From Bordetella genomosp. 12 (GTDB lineage: Bacteria; Pseudomonadota; Gammaproteobacteria; Burkholderiales; Burkholderiaceae_B): 64,000 bases of DNA. Each line of letters opens with the position of its first letter. Within the stretch, counting starts at the first letter, position 1. The notes below the pieces were generated by a model. The model was given only the letters and a program-made list of their open reading frames with translations, made no database searches and was not told the DNA's origin. A program made the translations under genes and the position numbers. The stretch lies in contig NZ_NEVU01000001.1 of the NCBI RefSeq assembly GCF_002261355.1, positions 1,054,001 to 1,118,000 of the forward strand, given 5' to 3'. Shown here piece by piece: positions 44,049 through 53,102 of this stretch.

Positions 44049-45344
44049 TCAGCCCCACTCGCGGCGGTTGCGCCCCAGGGCTTTGGCGCGGTAGAGCGCC
44101 TGATCGCCGCGTGCCAGCACGGCCTGCGGGCTGGGATCGTCGGCGCGCATCATGCTCAGCCCCACACTGGTGGTCAGCGCGCGCGCGCCGGTGGGCAAGG
44201 GCGTGGCGCGGGTGTCGCGCAGAATGCGGCAGGCAAAGGCGTCGGCGCGTGCCGCATCGGCCCGGCCCAGGATGACGGCGAACTCCTCGCCGCCCATGCG
44301 TCCGGCCGCATCGTCCGGTTGCAGCGCCTTGCGCAGGATGTCGGCGAAGTGCGCCAAGGCGTCGTCGCCGGCGGCGTGCCCATGGCGATCGTTGACATCC
44401 TTGAAGTGGTCCAGATCGAACATCAGCACCGCCGCCGGTTCAGCCGGCGCCTGTTGCAGCGCTTGCCAGCGGGTCTGCAGATGTTGCAGCAGTTGCCGCC
44501 GGTTGGGCAGGCGGGTCAGGCCGTCCGTGCTGGCCAGTTCGTGCAGCCGGGCTTCGGCCAGTTTGCGTTCGGTGATATCGATGGTGGTGCCCATCATGCG
44601 CAAAGGGCGGCCCTGGTCGTCGTGCGTGACGATGCGTCCCCGGCTGGCCACCCAGCGGTAGCTGCCGTCGCGGCACAGCAGGCGGTGTTCGACCTGGTAG
44701 GCGTCGGTCGCGCCGTCAAAGTGCGCCTGCATGGCGGCCTTGACGTAATGGGTGTCGTCCGGATGCAGGCGGGCGTAGCTTTCTTCGATGCGGCTGCCGA
44801 TTTCGTGCTCGGCATAGCCCAGCAGCGACTTCCAGCCGGCGGAGTAGTGGATGTCGCCGGTCTGGATGTTGCGATCCCACAGGCCGGTGCCGCTGCCGGC
44901 CACGGCCAGGGCCATGCGTTCCTGATCGGCGCGCAAGGCCTGCAACGCTTCTTCGGTCTGCCGCAGGGCCGAGAGGGCCTGAGCTTGCGCCTGGGCCAGG
45001 GCGGCAAAGCGCGCCAGGCTGGCCAGCAGGCCGGCGTCGGGCGGCTGGGTGAGCAGCAGTCCAGCCACGCCCAGCAGGGCGCCGCCGGCGTCATGCCAGG
45101 CATGGCCGGCGTAGTGAGGCGCGCTGCCCGGCAGGTCTGCCAGCACCAGCAGGCCGTTGCCGCGATGCGGGTCGATGAGAGCGAGCGCCTGGTCGGCGGG
45201 TAGGCCGAAGCACTGCCAGCCGATGGCGGGCAGGCTCAGGGCCACGAATGCGGCCTCGCACGCGAGTTGCTGGCGCATCAAGGAGGCCAGCAGAGCGGGG
45301 GCGCTGGCCAGCGGGGCGGGAGTGTCCGGCATGGTGCTGGTCAT
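44049..45344 (-). CDS. Diguanylate cyclase with GAF-like and PAS/PAC domains
   Basis: A 431-residue cytoplasmic protein. An N-terminal GAF-like region (about 10-125) is followed by a PAS/PAC domain (about 135-265: GTGLWDRNIQTGDIHYSAGW, then MMGTTIDITERKLAE) and a GGDEF domain (from about 270). The catalytic motif is GGEEF (351-355), compatible with activity. The I-site position reads QPDD (342-345) instead of RxxD, so product inhibition is probably lost. The partner of the PAS signal is unknown. It sits 115 bp downstream of the flavoprotein gene. Confidence 0.87.
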   Translation of the reverse strand: MTSTMPDTPAPLASAPALLASLMRQQLACEAAFVALSLPAIGWQCFGLPADQALALIDPHRGNGLLVLADLPGSAPHYAGHAWHDAGGALLGVAGLLLTQPPDAGLLASLARFAALAQAQAQALSALRQTEEALQALRADQERMALAVAGSGTGLWDRNIQTGDIHYSAGWKSLLGYAEHEIGSRIEESYARLHPDDTHYVKAAMQAHFDGATDAYQVEHRLLCRDGSYRWVASRGRIVTHDDQGRPLRMMGTTIDITERKLAEARLHELASTDGLTRLPNRRQLLQHLQTRWQALQQAPAEPAAVLMFDLDHFKDVNDRHGHAAGDDALAHFADILRKALQPDDAAGRMGGEEFAVILGRADAARADAFACRILRDTRATPLPTGARALTTSVGLSMMRADDPSPQAVLARGDQALYRAKALGRNRREWG

Positions 45345-45433
45345 AGAACAATGAGCGGAGTGTACGTCAGCGCGCGGTGGGAATCGATGCCTGCCGGGGG
45401 TGGGCAGCGCGCTGCGATTAGAGGGCCATATCA

Positions 45434-45458
45434 GCCGGCGCGGCGGGCCCGCGCCGGC
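45434..45458 (-). terminator. GC hairpin after the flavoprotein gene
   Basis: Arms GCCGGCGCGG (45434-45443) and CCGCGCCGGC (45449-45458) pair perfectly with a 5-nt loop, immediately after the flavoprotein stop (45460, minus strand). There is no T-run, so termination is only suggested. Confidence 0.35.
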
Positions 45459-45459
45459 C

Positions 45460-46710
45460 TCAGGGCGCGGGGGCCTGCGGCGGGCGCAGATCGGCCAGCA
45501 AACCTTGCGCGGCGGCCTTGCCGCTGGCCAGGCAGGCGGTCAGCAGGTAGCCGCCCGTGGGCGCTTCCCAGTCCAGCATCTCGCCAGCGCAATAGACGCC
45601 GGGCAGCGCGCGCAGCATGAGGTTCGGCGTGAGGGCTTCGAGGCGCACGCCGCCGGCGCTGCTGATGGCTTCGTCGATCGGGCGCGGCCGGATGAGCCGG
45701 ACAGGCAGGGCTTTGATGCGGCGGGCCAGCAGGGCGGTGTCATTGAAATCGGGCAGGTACTCGCGCAGCAGCGCGGTCTTTACGCCCTTGAGGCCCAGGC
45801 GGCTTTGCAGATGGCTGGACCAGGAGCGTGCGCCACGCGGGTGTTGCACGGCCTGCAGCACCCGTTCGGCGCTCCAGTCGGGCAGCAGGTCCAGCCAGGC
45901 GATGGCGTGGCCATCGGCGGCGATGCGGTCCCGCAAGGGGGCGGACAAGGCATACACCAGGCCGCCCTCGATACCCGCGGCGCTGATCATGCATTCTCCT
46001 GCCCGGCCGGGCGCGTCTTCGGCCAGCGCCAGGGTCACCGACTTGAGCGGCTGGCCGGCGTGATGAGCGATGAAATGCTCGCTCCAGGACACATCGAAGC
46101 CGCAATTGGCCGGTTGCAGCGGCGTGGTGTCCACGCCGTGCGCGGCCAGCGGCGCCAGCCAGGCGCCATCCGAGCCCAGCCGCGCCCAACTGGCGCCGCC
46201 CAGGGCCAGCAGCACCGCCTGTGCCGAGCGCTGCACCTGGCCTTGCGGCGTGTCGAACTGCAGGTGTTGCGGTCCGGCCGCCTCGCCCGGCGGCCAGCCC
46301 AGCCAGCGGTGGCGCATATGAAACTGCACGCCTTGGGCGCGCAGCCGGGCCAGCCAGGCGCGCAGCATGGGCGCGGCTTTCATTTCCTTAGGGAACACCC
46401 GTCCGGAGCTGCCGATGAAGGTCTCCACGCCCAGTGCATGGGTCCAGTCGCGCAGGGCCTGGGGCGACAGGTGCGCCAGCCAGCCCGCCACGGCCTGTGC
46501 GCGCGTGCCATAGCGGCCGATGAAGTCGGGCAAGGGTTCGCTGTGCGTGAGGTTCAGGCCGCCGCGGCCGGCGAGCAGAAACTTGCGGCCCACCGAGGGC
46601 ATGGCGTCGTAGACGTCGACCTGGGCGCCCGCCAGCGCCAGCGTCTCGGCGGCCATGAGGCCGGCCGGGCCTGAGCCGATCACGGCGATGCGGGAAGAAG
46701 AAGGAGACAT
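45460..46710 (-). CDS. TIGR03862-type flavoprotein (HI0933/YhiN-like NAD(P)/FAD oxidoreductase)
   Basis: A 416-residue flavoprotein. The dinucleotide-binding GSGPAGLMAAETLALAG (about 12-28) is followed by the family motif VGRKFLLAGRGGLNLTHSE. A late FAD segment reads GVYCAGEMLDWEAPTGGYLL. Family members are of unknown physiological role. The start is ATG 46710, directly after the T-run of a terminator-like hairpin, so no SD is visible. It reads in the same direction as the metallophosphoesterase upstream. Confidence 0.85.
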   Translation of the reverse strand: MSPSSSRIAVIGSGPAGLMAAETLALAGAQVDVYDAMPSVGRKFLLAGRGGLNLTHSEPLPDFIGRYGTRAQAVAGWLAHLSPQALRDWTHALGVETFIGSSGRVFPKEMKAAPMLRAWLARLRAQGVQFHMRHRWLGWPPGEAAGPQHLQFDTPQGQVQRSAQAVLLALGGASWARLGSDGAWLAPLAAHGVDTTPLQPANCGFDVSWSEHFIAHHAGQPLKSVTLALAEDAPGRAGECMISAAGIEGGLVYALSAPLRDRIAADGHAIAWLDLLPDWSAERVLQAVQHPRGARSWSSHLQSRLGLKGVKTALLREYLPDFNDTALLARRIKALPVRLIRPRPIDEAISSAGGVRLEALTPNLMLRALPGVYCAGEMLDWEAPTGGYLLTACLASGKAAAQGLLADLRPPQAPAP

Positions 46711-46741
46711 GGAAAAAATGCCGGCTGTTCAGGCCGGCATT
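46711..46741 (-). terminator. Rho-independent terminator between metallophosphoesterase and flavoprotein
   Basis: On the minus strand, AATGCCGGC (46741-46733), loop CTGAACA and GCCGGCATT (46725-46717) are followed by a T-run through 46713. This is a textbook intrinsic terminator. It ends only 3 bp after the metallophosphoesterase stop, and its T-run touches the flavoprotein ATG (46710). Confidence 0.8.
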
Positions 46742-46744
46742 GTC

Positions 46745-47947
46745 TCACGCGCCGGCCGGCGGGGCCGCGGGCGCTGGCCGGCCCGGCCCGGGGCCGCGGA
46801 CCAGACGGATCAGGGTGATTTCGGAGGGCGCGGCCAGCCGCATCGGCGGCCCCCAATAGCCGGTGCCGCGGCTGGTGTAGACCCAGAGCCCGTCCTGCCG
46901 GTGCAGTCCGGCGGTAAAGGGTTGCTGCAGGCGGACGAAGAACCCCCAGGGGAAAAACTGCCCGCCATGCGTGTGCCCCGACAATTGCAGGCTGTAGCCC
47001 AGCGGCGCGGCCGCCGCGGCGCTGCGTGGCTGGTGAGCCAGCAGCAGTTTGACGGGCGCGTTGGCGGGCGCGCCCTGCAAGGCGCGGGCGGGGTCGCTGC
47101 GTTGGCCCGGGTCGAAAGCGCCGGCGCCGAAGTCGGTTACCCCGGCCACCACCACGGGCTGGTCCCGGAGACGCAGCACGACGTGCTCATTGAGCAGAAC
47201 CGTCAGGCCCAGACGCTGGAATTCGTCGATCCAGGCGGCGGCCCCCGAGTAGTACTCATGGTTGCCGGTGACCAGATACACGCCGCCGGGGGCGCGCAGG
47301 CCCGCGAGCGGGCGGGTGTGCGGCGCCAGTTGCGCCACACTGCCGTCGATCACGTCGCCCGTGATGGCGATCAGGTCGGGATGCTGGGCGTTGACCGCGT
47401 CCACGATGGCCTGCACATAAGGCGCTTTGATGGTGGGCCCGACATGGATGTCGCTGATCTGCGCGATGCTCAGGCCGTCGAGCTGGGGCGGCAGGCCGTC
47501 GATGGGCACATCGATGCGCTTGATGCGCGCCAGGCGCCGGGCATTGCAAAAGCCCCAGACGCTGCCGGCCAAGGCCAGCAGCGGCACCGCCGCCGCACTG
47601 GCCGGGCGCAGGCGCGCCATGTCCGGCACACCGCTTGCCAGCCGCAGCAGCCCGCCGAGCACCAGCACCACGTCGCGCAGCACGGTCAGGACAAACAGCG
47701 AGGAGAAAAAGCCCATCGCCAGCAGGCCGATCCAGGCCAGGCGATCGGCCCAGGGCTGGCGCCCCGAGGAACGGCTGAGCATGCCCAGGGGAATGAGGAT
47801 GCAGGAGGCAATGAGCACCAGGATCGCGGCGCCCTTGGCGGCCGGCCCGACCGGCAGATCCGGGATGATGCGCAGGCCGACATACACATGGGCCAGCGCG
47901 CCGAGCGTGAGAAAACGGATGAAGAATGCGGACTTGCGTAACGCCAC
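46745..47947 (-). CDS. Membrane-anchored metallophosphoesterase (YkuE-like)
   Basis: A 400-residue protein with four hydrophobic helices in the first ~135 residues. A calcineurin-like phosphoesterase domain follows from about 155: SDIHVG (D166, H168), GDVIDG (197-202), GNHEYY (228-233) and LSGHTHGGQFFPWG. All metal ligands of the fold are present. The substrate may be a nucleotide, lipid A precursor or other phosphoester at the membrane; YkuE-like is the nearest named group. It is followed by a strong terminator. Confidence 0.86.
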   Translation of the reverse strand: MALRKSAFFIRFLTLGALAHVYVGLRIIPDLPVGPAAKGAAILVLIASCILIPLGMLSRSSGRQPWADRLAWIGLLAMGFFSSLFVLTVLRDVVLVLGGLLRLASGVPDMARLRPASAAAVPLLALAGSVWGFCNARRLARIKRIDVPIDGLPPQLDGLSIAQISDIHVGPTIKAPYVQAIVDAVNAQHPDLIAITGDVIDGSVAQLAPHTRPLAGLRAPGGVYLVTGNHEYYSGAAAWIDEFQRLGLTVLLNEHVVLRLRDQPVVVAGVTDFGAGAFDPGQRSDPARALQGAPANAPVKLLLAHQPRSAAAAAPLGYSLQLSGHTHGGQFFPWGFFVRLQQPFTAGLHRQDGLWVYTSRGTGYWGPPMRLAAPSEITLIRLVRGPGPGRPAPAAPPAGA

Positions 47948-48046
47948 GTGGCCTCCGGTTCAATGCGCGGACAACCTAGGCTAACCGATACGGTCGCCAG
48001 GTGGCGGCCCTAAAATGGGTTTTTCCTGTTCGCAAAGGCACCCACC

Positions 48047-48355
48047 ATGCACCGGCTTGCACGCGCCCCAAGTCTGCTGATGGCCCAGCACTGGCTGAAT
48101 CTGCTGCGGCAGGCCCGCGTGGCCGCCGATATGCACAATCAGCACCTGCAGGGCGCCTTGGGTGATATCCCCGCCGATCAGTGCGGCCCGGAGATCTGGC
48201 TGGAGCGCGAGGCCGACCGCGAGTTGGCGCTGCGGCTGATCGGGCTGGCGCCTGCCGGCGACACGCCGGCCTTGCCTTGGACATGTCCGCGCTGCGCCGA
48301 GCGGCTCGAACCGCAGTTCAGCACCTGCTGGCATTGCGGCGCAGATCGCCCCTGA
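48047..48355 (+). CDS. Small DUF2007-like protein with C-terminal zinc ribbon
   Basis: A 102-residue protein. The first ~70 residues (AQHWLNLLRQARVAADMHNQ then IWLEREADRELALRLI) resemble the DUF2007 'putative signal transducing protein' fold. The end has two CxxC pairs (CPRCAERLEPQFSTCWHCG) forming a likely zinc ribbon. The role is unknown. ATG 48047 has only a weak AAGG upstream. It is divergent from the metallophosphoesterase and converges on the MFS gene. Confidence 0.7.
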   Translation: MHRLARAPSLLMAQHWLNLLRQARVAADMHNQHLQGALGDIPADQCGPEIWLEREADRELALRLIGLAPAGDTPALPWTCPRCAERLEPQFSTCWHCGADRP

Positions 48356-48370
48356 CGGCGCGGCGGGCCT

Positions 48371-49606
48371 TCAGGCCGGCGCGCTGAGCGACCTGAGCTT
48401 GCGCAGCTCCGGGAATTTCCACATCCATAGTCCGGCCACGGCGATGGTGCCCAGTCCGCCGAGCACCACGGCGGGCACGGTGCCGAACAGGGCGGCGGTG
48501 ACGCCGGACTCGAACTCGCCCAACTGATTGGAGGTGCCGATAAAGAGCGTGTTGACCGCGCTCACCCGGCCGAGCATCTCATCCGGGGTGTTCAGCTGCA
48601 CCAGTGACGAGCGCACCACCACGCTGATCGAGTCGGCCGCGCCCAGGACCACCAGCGCGCACAACGACAGCGGGATGGAGGTCGACAGGCCGAAGACGAT
48701 GGTGGCCAGGCCAAACAGAAACAGCGCGCCAAACAGCAGGCGGCCGACGTGGCTGTCCAGGGTCAACCTGGCCAGCATCAGCGACATCAGGGCCGCGCCT
48801 ACCGCCGGGGCGGCGCGCAAGGCTCCCAGGGCCCAGGGGCCGGCATGCAGGATGTCCTTGGCGAAGACCGGCAGGAGCGCGGTCGCGCCCCCCAGCAGCA
48901 CGGCAAACAGATCCAGCGAAAGCGTACCCAGCAGCACGCGCCGGCTGGCAATGAAGCCGATGCCGGCGAACAGGGTGTGCCAGGTGGTGGGCGCTCTGCG
49001 CGCCGGCGCGCGTTCGGTGCGAACGCGCAGGATGCACACCAGGCCGAACACATACATGACCGAGGCCACGCAATAGACCCAGCCGGCGCCGATGCCGTAG
49101 CCGATACCGCCCAGGGCCGGGCCGGCGATCTGGGCGATCTGGTTGGACGAGGCCGACAGGGCCGTGGCGCGGGGGATCCACTCGCGCGGCACGATGGCAG
49201 GGATGAGTGTCGGCAGGGTGGGCGCTTCGAAGGCGCGGGCCGAACTGATGACCACCACCGTGAGGTAGACCAGGGCCTTGCCGCCAAAACCCTGTACGGC
49301 CGCCACCGCCAGCAGCAAGGTGGCCGCGGCTTCGAGCGCCATGCAGATGGCCACGATGCGGCGGCGGTCGTAACGGTCGGCCACGTGGCCGACCACCAGC
49401 GTCAGGCACATCATGGGCAGAAACTGCGCCAATCCGATCAGGCCCAGGTCGAGCGCGTTGCCGGTCAGGGCAAAGATCTGCCAGCCCACCGCCACCGATA
49501 CGATCTGGTAGGCCAGCGACGTGCAGAAGCGGGCGGCGAGAAAACGGCGGAAGGCGGGGCGTGACAGCGGCGTGTCGGGTGCGTCGGCGGAGCTGGCCGG
49601 GGACAT
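48371..49606 (-). CDS. MFS transporter (EntS/MFS_3-like)
   Basis: A 411-residue, 12-helix transporter. Motif A is GHVADRYDRRRIVAICM and the TM4 region reads SSARAFEAPTLPTLIPAIVP, a pattern of the MFS_3 family that includes the enterobactin exporter EntS. VVRSSLVQLNTPDEMLGRVSAVNTLFIG is also typical. A proton-coupled exporter of a small molecule or siderophore is likely. The neighbours give no clear substrate. Confidence 0.84.
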   Translation of the reverse strand: MSPASSADAPDTPLSRPAFRRFLAARFCTSLAYQIVSVAVGWQIFALTGNALDLGLIGLAQFLPMMCLTLVVGHVADRYDRRRIVAICMALEAAATLLLAVAAVQGFGGKALVYLTVVVISSARAFEAPTLPTLIPAIVPREWIPRATALSASSNQIAQIAGPALGGIGYGIGAGWVYCVASVMYVFGLVCILRVRTERAPARRAPTTWHTLFAGIGFIASRRVLLGTLSLDLFAVLLGGATALLPVFAKDILHAGPWALGALRAAPAVGAALMSLMLARLTLDSHVGRLLFGALFLFGLATIVFGLSTSIPLSLCALVVLGAADSISVVVRSSLVQLNTPDEMLGRVSAVNTLFIGTSNQLGEFESGVTAALFGTVPAVVLGGLGTIAVAGLWMWKFPELRKLRSLSAPA

Positions 49607-49688
49607 GGGGGCGGGTCCGGGAGAGGGGTGGCCGGGCCACCGAAGGGGCTGATTGTACGGACAACCGCTGACGCGGGCCTGGACGGGG

Positions 49689-49719
49689 CGCGGGGCCGCC
49701 TCCGGGACGGCCCCGCGCG
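49689..49719 (-). terminator. GC-rich hairpin after the GntP permease gene
   Basis: Arms GCGCGGGGCCG (49689-49699) and CGGCCCCGCGC (49709-49719) pair perfectly with a 9-nt loop, 10 bp after the GntP stop on the minus strand. No T-run follows, so intrinsic termination is uncertain. Confidence 0.45.
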
Positions 49720-49728
49720 TCAGCCGGC

Positions 49729-51117
49729 TCAGAATGAGCCGAACATCGTCCCCAGCGCGATGACGGTGATCAGCGCGATGACGGGCATGAGGATGGTGAC
49801 GGCGGCGATATCGCCGTATGACTTGCGGTGGGTCAGGCGGCAGATGGACAGCAGCGTGATGATGGCGCCCGAGTGCGGCAGAGTGTCCATGCTGCCGGAG
49901 GCCAGCACCGCCACGCGGTGCAGCAGCTCGGGACTGATGCCGGTCTTGGCGGCCATCGCGAGGTAATCATTGCCCAGCGTCGCCAGGGCGATGCTCATGC
50001 CGCCGGAGGACGAGCCGGTGATGCCGGCCAGCGTGCCCATGGCGATGGCCTCGGAGATGAGCGGATTGTGCGGCGCGACATCGAGCACGGCGTCGCGGAT
50101 GATGGCAAAGCCGGCCAGGCTGGCGATGACCGCGCCGTAGCCGACCTCGGAGGCGGTGTTGAACAGCGGCAGCATGAAACCGAACACGCCCTTGTTGACC
50201 GTGTCGCGCAGATTGGCCCAGTGCTTCAAGCGCAGCGCGATCAGCACCACGCAGGCCGTGGCCAGCGCGATGATGAGCGCCCACAGGCCGGTGACGCGCT
50301 TGGGATCCACGTCGGCATAGCGTTCGCTCATGGCGCTGAAGTCCATGTGCGGGAAGATGCCGTAGGTAAACAGCGCATTGACGCCCACCACCAGCAGCAG
50401 GGGCAGCACCGCCAGGCCCAGCGGCATGGCGGGATCGTCGCCTTGCTCGGGCATCTGGCCGGCCTCCTCCGCCTCGCCATAGCCTTCGCCGGCCCGCAAG
50501 GCGCGGCCGGCGCGCGCCAGCATCCAGACCATGCCCAGTCCCAGCATGATGACCGCCGCGATGATGCCCAGCCCCGGGGCGGCGAAGACATTGGTCCCGA
50601 AGTAAGGAATGGGGATGGCGTTCTGGATCGAGGGGGTGCCGGGCAGCGCGGTCATCGTGAACGTGAACGACCCCAGCGCGATCGCCGCCGGAATCAGGCG
50701 CTTGGGGATGCCGGCATGGCGGAACAGCGCCGTGGCGATGGGATAGACCGCAAACGCCACGACAAACAGCGACACCCCGCCGTAGGTCAGCGCCGCGCAG
50801 GCCAGCACCACCGTCAGAATGGCGTGGCGCGAGCCGAGCTTATCGGTGATCCAGCGTGCCAGCGCCTGGGCCGCGCCCGAGTCGGCCATCAATTGGCCAA
50901 ACAGCGCGCCGAGCAGAAAAATGGGCAGAAACTGGATGACATAGCCGCCGAGGGCGGACATGAAGGTCTGCGTATAGGCCGGCAGCAGCACGGCCACGTC
51001 GCCGGAGAGGATGACCGCCAGCGCGGCCATGATGGGCGCGAGGATCAGTACGGTCACGCCCCGGTAGGCAAAGAACATCAACAGCAGCAAGGATACGACT
51101 ATGGCCAACGTTCCCAT
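49729..51117 (-). CDS. GntP family gluconate/hydroxy-acid permease
   Basis: A 462-residue permease with 12 or more helices. Typical segments are FLPIFLLGALFGQLM, LTYGGVSLFVVAFAVYPIATALF, and TGSSSGGMSIALATLGNDYL near the end. GntP proteins take up gluconate, D-glycerate, D-serine or similar hydroxy acids with protons. The glycine/serine loop GITGSSSGG is conserved in the group. AGGAAAA precedes ATG 51117. No sugar-acid kinase or dehydrogenase is adjacent, so the substrate is open. Confidence 0.86.
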   Translation of the reverse strand: MGTLAIVVSLLLLMFFAYRGVTVLILAPIMAALAVILSGDVAVLLPAYTQTFMSALGGYVIQFLPIFLLGALFGQLMADSGAAQALARWITDKLGSRHAILTVVLACAALTYGGVSLFVVAFAVYPIATALFRHAGIPKRLIPAAIALGSFTFTMTALPGTPSIQNAIPIPYFGTNVFAAPGLGIIAAVIMLGLGMVWMLARAGRALRAGEGYGEAEEAGQMPEQGDDPAMPLGLAVLPLLLVVGVNALFTYGIFPHMDFSAMSERYADVDPKRVTGLWALIIALATACVVLIALRLKHWANLRDTVNKGVFGFMLPLFNTASEVGYGAVIASLAGFAIIRDAVLDVAPHNPLISEAIAMGTLAGITGSSSGGMSIALATLGNDYLAMAAKTGISPELLHRVAVLASGSMDTLPHSGAIITLLSICRLTHRKSYGDIAAVTILMPVIALITVIALGTMFGSF

Positions 51118-51425
51118 CTATGTTTTCCTGGATCTAGCGGTGAGAGTGATACGCCTGGGCGACGGGCGCCTGATGCCGCCGCCTGCGCAGTTCGCTGAGG
51201 GTATAAGGACACGGCTGGCCGAGTCGAGGTGAGGACACCCGATTCGCTCCCCTCCAGGCCGCCCTCCGATCATCGGGCGGCGTGTGTCCGTAGCGGTGCC
51301 ATCGTAACCGCCCTGAGGGGCCGCCGGCGCGTGATCTGTTGCGATGCCTTGCGGCGCCCGCTGTATCTGTCGCGCGCGCCGCGGCGGCGCCAGAATGGGG
51401 CTTCTCTCATTCTGGCAGGACAGGC
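51118..51425. other. Intergenic region between GntP and GST genes
   Basis: A 308-bp divergent region with no gene. One stem is visible: GCCGCCC (51258-51264) and GGGCGGC (51275-51281), with an inner CCGAT/ATCGG symmetry. It would be transcribed in the GntP leader or the GST leader depending on promoter positions. I do not recognise a known riboswitch. Confidence 0.35.
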
Positions 51426-52037
51426 ATGCGGATTCTCGGCAAAACCTCATCGATCAACGTCCGCAAAGTCCTGTGGACCTGCGATGAACTGGGCCTGCGT
51501 CCGGTGCGCGAAGACTGGGGCGCGGGGAGGCGCGCGCTCGACGAACCGGCTTTTCTGGCGCTCAATCCCAACGCTCAGGTGCCGGTGCTCGTCGATGACG
51601 ACTTCGTGCTCTGGGAGTCCAACAGCATCTTGCGGTATCTGGCCAACCGCTATGCCGGCGGCTGGCTCTATCCGGCCGCCCCGCGCGCGCGGGCCCGGGT
51701 GGATCAATGGATGGATTGGCAGGCCACCGATCTGAATACGGCCTGGCGCTACGCCTACCTGGGTTTGCGGCGGCGGGCGCCAGCCTATCAGGATGGCGCG
51801 CAGATCCAGGCCTCCTGTCTGGCATGGTCGCGCGCCATGGGGGTGCTCGAGGCGCGTCTGGGCCAGACGGCCGCCTATGTCGCGGGCCCGGATTTCAGTC
51901 TGGCCGACATCGTGATCGGGCTGTCGGTGCTGCGCTGGCGCGTCACCGACTTCGACAAGCCGGCGCTGCCGGCCATCGACGCCTATTGCCTGCGGCTGGC
52001 CGCCCGGCCCGGTTTCATCGCTTATGCCGAGCCCTGA
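51426..52037 (+). CDS. Glutathione S-transferase family protein
   Basis: A 203-residue GST. The thioredoxin-like N-domain includes the glutathione-site [43 protein letters not shown] (cis-Pro and Glu-Ser) and a helical C-domain from about 85 ([16 protein letters not shown]). The Ser/Thr near residue 7-9 is the likely thiol activator. It has 3' overlap of 16 bp with the convergent nitronate monooxygenase gene. The substrate is not predictable. Confidence 0.87.
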   Translation: MRILGKTSSINVRKVLWTCDELGLRPVREDWGAGRRALDEPAFLALNPNAQVPVLVDDDFVLWESNSILRYLANRYAGGWLYPAAPRARARVDQWMDWQATDLNTAWRYAYLGLRRRAPAYQDGAQIQASCLAWSRAMGVLEARLGQTAAYVAGPDFSLADIVIGLSVLRWRVTDFDKPALPAIDAYCLRLAARPGFIAYAEP

Positions 52038-53086
52038 GCCTGCCACTCCCGAGCCAGCGCCGCGACGAGCTGCGCGGCGGGCAGGCCGCGCGACAAGGCG
52101 GCCGCCTGGCCCGCCCATTGCGCGGCGTAGCCGTGGTCGCCGCGCGCTTTGGCCGCGGCGTTGAGGGCTTTGCCGGCGTCGTAGGTCAGGGGATAGTCCG
52201 GCGGGGGCGGGGTGCCGGCTGCAGCGCCGAATTCGGTAAAGCGATTGACGACGCAGCGGGCCAGTCGGCCCGAGATGGCGCGCGTGAACGTGGTGGCCAC
52301 GTGCGGGTGGCCCAGCAGCGCGGCGCGGTAGGCCGCGTCGGCCGAGGACTCCGGGCAGGTGATGAAGGCGGTGCCGAGTTGGGCCGCCTGCGCGCCCAGC
52401 TCCAGGGCCGCGGCGATGCCCGCCCCGTCCATGATGCCTCCGGCCGCGATCACCGGGCGTTGCAAGCGGGTGGCCAGCAGGCGGGTCAGGGCCAGGGTGC
52501 CGAGGGCCTCGTCGCGCGGCGTGTCATCGAACGTGCCGCGATGGCCGCCTGCTTCGATGCCCTGGGCCACGATGGCGTCCACCCCGGCTTCGGCGATGCG
52601 GCGCGCTTCGTCGGGTTGGGTCGCGGTGGCCATCAGATAAATGCCCGCGGCGCGCAAGGCCTGCAGCGTCTTGCGCGGCGGCAACCCGAAATGCAGGCTG
52701 ACCACGGCGGGACGTGTCTCGAGCAGCATCTGCAGCATGGCCTCGTCGGTCTGAAAACTGGTGTAGATCTCGCTGAGCGCGGCCGGCGGCGTGGCGCCGA
52801 ACTCGGCAAAGCGCGGCGCCAGGGCGCTCAGCCAGTCCGCCTCGCGCCGCGGATCGGCCACGCTGGGCCGGTGGCAGAACAGGTTGACCGCAAAGGCGCG
52901 CGGGGTCAGGGCCCGGGTGGCCTCGATCGCTGCGCGGGCGGCCTGCGCATTGCCGGCGCCCAAACCCAGCGATCCCAGACCGCCGGCATTGGAGACGGCG
53001 GCGGCCAGCGCCGGGGTGCTCACGCCGGCCATGGGGGCTTGGACGATGGGCAAGGACAAACCCAGACGGGCGGTGAAGTCGTTCAT
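52022..53086 (-). CDS. Nitronate monooxygenase (NMO/2-nitropropane dioxygenase family)
   Basis: A 354-residue FMN TIM-barrel enzyme. It opens with [30 protein letters not shown], carries [18 protein letters not shown] (catalytic-His and FMN phosphate region) and [21 protein letters not shown]. It oxidises alkyl nitronates such as propionate-3-nitronate without superoxide release. It is downstream of a LysR gene (16 bp gap) and probably co-transcribed. Confidence 0.88.
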   Translation of the reverse strand: MNDFTARLGLSLPIVQAPMAGVSTPALAAAVSNAGGLGSLGLGAGNAQAARAAIEATRALTPRAFAVNLFCHRPSVADPRREADWLSALAPRFAEFGATPPAALSEIYTSFQTDEAMLQMLLETRPAVVSLHFGLPPRKTLQALRAAGIYLMATATQPDEARRIAEAGVDAIVAQGIEAGGHRGTFDDTPRDEALGTLALTRLLATRLQRPVIAAGGIMDGAGIAAALELGAQAAQLGTAFITCPESSADAAYRAALLGHPHVATTFTRAISGRLARCVVNRFTEFGAAAGTPPPPDYPLTYDAGKALNAAAKARGDHGYAAQWAGQAAALSRGLPAAQLVAALAREWQAQGSA

Positions 53087-53102
53087 GAAGGGCTCCTTGA
53101 AG

